Source of the DNA: Pseudomonadota bacterium
Lineage (GTDB): Bacteria > Pseudomonadota > Alphaproteobacteria > Sphingomonadales > Sphingomonadaceae
Assembly: GCA_023423655.1 (NCBI GenBank)
Contig: JAFAFE010000004.1
Span: forward strand, 1 to 64,000
Length of the DNA: 64,000 nucleotides
Direction of reading: 5' to 3'
The position numbers were made by a program, and so were the translations under genes. This document shows, piece by piece, positions 62,192 through 64,000 of the stretch. The notes below the pieces were generated by a model that saw nothing but the letters and a program-made list of their open reading frames with translations, ran no database searches and had not been told where the DNA came from. Positions within the stretch are counted from its first letter, which is position 1. The number at the start of each line of letters is the position of its first letter.

Positions 62192-63520
62192 ATGACCAGC
62201 ATGACCCGATTCAAATTGGTCGCAGGGGCAGTCGTCGCGCTGTCCCTGTCGGCCTGTGAAACCGCCCCGACCCCCACCGGTAGCGTTGGTGTGCCCGCCC
62301 CGCCAAGCAGCCCTGCCGCGCCTGCCGAAGTGCGCGCGCCGCTGACGTTGCTGGTGTCGATAGACGGGTTCCACCCCAGCTATCTCCAGCGCGGGGTCAC
62401 GCCGCACCTTAACCAGCTTATCAAAAGCGGCGTTTATGGTCCGATGCGCCCCAGCTTTCCGAGCAAGACTTTCCCTAACCATTACACCCTCGTCACCGGC
62501 AAGCGTCCCAATAATCACGGCATTGTTGATAATAATATGCGCGACCCTGCGCGTCCCGGTCCCGGTGAAAATTTCAGTCTTGGCAATACCCGTCAGGCGC
62601 TCGATCCATTCTGGTGGAGTCAGGCCGAGCCGGTTTGGGTGACAGCCGAAAAACAAGGCATCCGCACGGCCACCATGTTCTGGCCCGGTTCCGAAGTTGC
62701 GATCCATGGCGGCCGCCCGCAAGATTGGGAGCGGTTCGACCAGAATGTTAGCAACACCCAACGCGCCAATGCGGTGATCGACTGGGTTCGCCGCCCCGCC
62801 AATCTGCGTCCCAAGCTTATCACCGTCTATTTCGATACGGTCGATACGGCAGGCCATAAATTCGGCCCTGCTGCGGCGGAAACCACCAAAGCGGTTGCTG
62901 ATGTCGACACGCAAATCGGCTATATCGTCGATAGCATCAAGGTGCTGCACCAGCCGGTCAATATCATCATCACCTCCGATCATGGCATGGCCGCGACCAG
63001 CAATGACCGTTTGATCGACCTCGACAAATTATTGACGCGCGAAAATTATCAATTGGTCGGCTCCGGCCCGTTTGCAACGCTCAACCCCTTGCCCGGCAAG
63101 GAAGCGATTGTCGAAGCCGCGCTCGTCAAACCCGCAACGCCGCACGCCAATATGACCTGCTGGAACAAGAAAGATATTCCGGCCCAATATCAATATGGCA
63201 GCAATCCGCGCATCCCGGCCATTTTCTGCCTCGCCAATATGGGTTGGAAGGTTGTCATGGGGAAACCCGAATATGACGCCAATGGCGGCGATCATGGCTA
63301 TGACAATTTCTCGCCCGAAATGCAGGCAATTTTCATCGCCAATGGCCCGGAAATATTAAAGGGCAAGACATTGCCGGTGTTCGACAATGTCGATGTTTAT
63401 CCGCTCATCGCCTATCTCATAGGGATGCAGCCGCTTCCCTATGACGGCGTGCCGCATCTTCCCGCCGATATTCGCAATGGTCCGGCCATTGTGCCTGCAA
63501 CCACGGGGACCAAGCCATGA
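62192..63520 (+). CDS. Alkaline phosphatase-superfamily phosphodiesterase (ENPP type), lipoprotein
   Basis: 442 residues with lipobox LSLSAC (Cys at about 22) and a Pro/Ala linker. The nucleotide pyrophosphatase/phosphodiesterase motifs are SIDGFHPSYL (first metal Asp), FPSKTFPNHYTLVTG (Thr nucleophile), YFDTVDTAGHKFGP and SDHGMA (metal ligands), and GDHGYDN near the C-terminus. It should hydrolyse nucleotide-type phosphodiester bonds at the envelope. It lies 11 bases after the barrel gene, probably in the same transcript, and overlaps the MaoC gene by four bases. Confidence 0.92.
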   Translation: MTSMTRFKLVAGAVVALSLSACETAPTPTGSVGVPAPPSSPAAPAEVRAPLTLLVSIDGFHPSYLQRGVTPHLNQLIKSGVYGPMRPSFPSKTFPNHYTLVTGKRPNNHGIVDNNMRDPARPGPGENFSLGNTRQALDPFWWSQAEPVWVTAEKQGIRTATMFWPGSEVAIHGGRPQDWERFDQNVSNTQRANAVIDWVRRPANLRPKLITVYFDTVDTAGHKFGPAAAETTKAVADVDTQIGYIVDSIKVLHQPVNIIITSDHGMAATSNDRLIDLDKLLTRENYQLVGSGPFATLNPLPGKEAIVEAALVKPATPHANMTCWNKKDIPAQYQYGSNPRIPAIFCLANMGWKVVMGKPEYDANGGDHGYDNFSPEMQAIFIANGPEILKGKTLPVFDNVDVYPLIAYLIGMQPLPYDGVPHLPADIRNGPAIVPATTGTKP

Positions 63521-63981
63521 GCGATATTGCCTATTATGAGGATCTGGAAGTCGGCAGTAAAAGCGCGTTCGGACATTATGAAGTGACGCGCGAAGAGGTT
63601 GTCGATTTTGCGGGCAAATATGACCCGCAACCCTTTCACCTCGATGATGCAGCCGCGGCCAAAACCCATTTCGGCAAATTGTCCGCGAGCGGCTGGCACA
63701 CTTGTGCGATGACAATGGCGATGCTGGTCAAGGAATGGTCGCAGCATCGCGTGGCCTCGCTCGGCTCGCCCGGCATCGACGAGTTGCGCTGGTTACGCCC
63801 TGTCTATCCCGGCGACACGTTACGCGCGGAAAATGAGCTGATCGAAAAGCGTCGTTCGGCCAGCCGTCCGGAAATGGGCCTCACCAAGGCGCGCACCACC
63901 GTGTTCAACCAGAATGACGAGCCGGTCCTGTCGATGATTTCCAACGGTCTGGTGGCGGTGCGAAACCCCGACCAGGCCTAG
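63517..63981 (+). CDS. MaoC-family dehydratase
   Basis: 154 residues of a hot-dog fold (R)-specific hydratase. The catalytic pattern is in FAGKYDPQPFHLDDAAAAKT (Asp and His), followed by the LSASGWHTCAMTM helix and the strands LRWLRPVYPGDTLRAE. Such enzymes hydrate enoyl-CoA; many are uncharacterised. It overlaps the phosphodiesterase gene by four bases. It ends 19 bases before the window edge, so later genes of the operon could follow outside. Confidence 0.9.
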   Translation: MSDIAYYEDLEVGSKSAFGHYEVTREEVVDFAGKYDPQPFHLDDAAAAKTHFGKLSASGWHTCAMTMAMLVKEWSQHRVASLGSPGIDELRWLRPVYPGDTLRAENELIEKRRSASRPEMGLTKARTTVFNQNDEPVLSMISNGLVAVRNPDQA

Positions 63982-64000
63982 ATTTCGCCACCTCTACCCC

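Overview
The window is a stretch of chromosome from an alphaproteobacterium, most likely a member of the Sphingomonadaceae (Sphingopyxis/Sphingorhabdus-like). The reasons are the gene set (NDUFS4-like complex I subunit, lon-hupB, dnaX-ybaB next to the small SRP RNA, tandem cysteine desulfurases, phaC/phaZ, glyQ-glyS-ppdK), the GC-rich and strongly frame-biased codon use, and dispersed palindromic repeats of the kinds seen in sphingomonads. The placement comes from recognising families, not from a database search. No prophage, IS element, CRISPR array or rRNA operon is visible; most of it is core chromosome.

Layout. 0-7 kb (mostly minus): complex I accessory subunit, helicase HrpB, polyprenyl diphosphate synthase, chorismate mutase, and a PepSY protein with a two-component system. 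7-10.3 kb: glutathione-dependent formaldehyde detoxification (frmA, fghA, purU and a glyoxalase-fold protein). 10.5-17 kb: tRNA-Val(CAC), an outer-membrane barrel, hupB, lon, ybaB, dnaX and SRP RNA. 17-21.3 kb: a lipoprotein class A beta-lactamase with an altered SDN motif, a flavin reductase, a 2Fe-2S ferredoxin and two overlapping cysteine desulfurases. 21.4-31.7 kb (mostly plus): a hydrolase, rpiB-glyA-nrdR-trmJ, a second chorismate mutase, rpsD, a small barrel protein, an M28 lipoprotein peptidase and agmatine degradation (aguA-aguB). 31.7-37.9 kb: malate synthase G, then an M20 hydrolase-astA-astB arginine operon. 38-40.6 kb: polyhydroxyalkanoate synthase and depolymerase. 40.6-49.4 kb (minus): prolyl-tRNA deacylase, serine deaminase, tRNA-Arg(ACG), pyruvate phosphate dikinase and glycyl-tRNA synthetase. 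49.6-58 kb (plus): an XRE regulator with a membrane protein, three tandem TraB/GumN lipoproteins, rplY-pth, a secreted DUF4087 protein, an S41-like protease and ychF. 58-64 kb: a DUF2167 protein, then a MerR-controlled cluster (glutaredoxin-MauE fusion, Cys-rich secreted protein, His/Met-rich barrel) leading into a phosphodiesterase lipoprotein and a MaoC dehydratase.

The most unusual points are: (i) glyS carries two in-frame insertions of two different palindromic repeat families, and tandem copies of one family fill the glyQ-glyS intergenic region up to the glyS start, while a sister copy of the other lies between two convergent genes at 22.1 kb; (ii) the MerR cluster has a 19-bp-spacer promoter whose predicted start site lies on the first gene's start codon; (iii) the beta-lactamase combines a Ser-to-Gly change in the SDN motif with the Cys69-Cys238 pair; (iv) there are three adjacent TraB/GumN paralogues; and (v) a truncated arginine succinyltransferase operon carries an M20 hydrolase.
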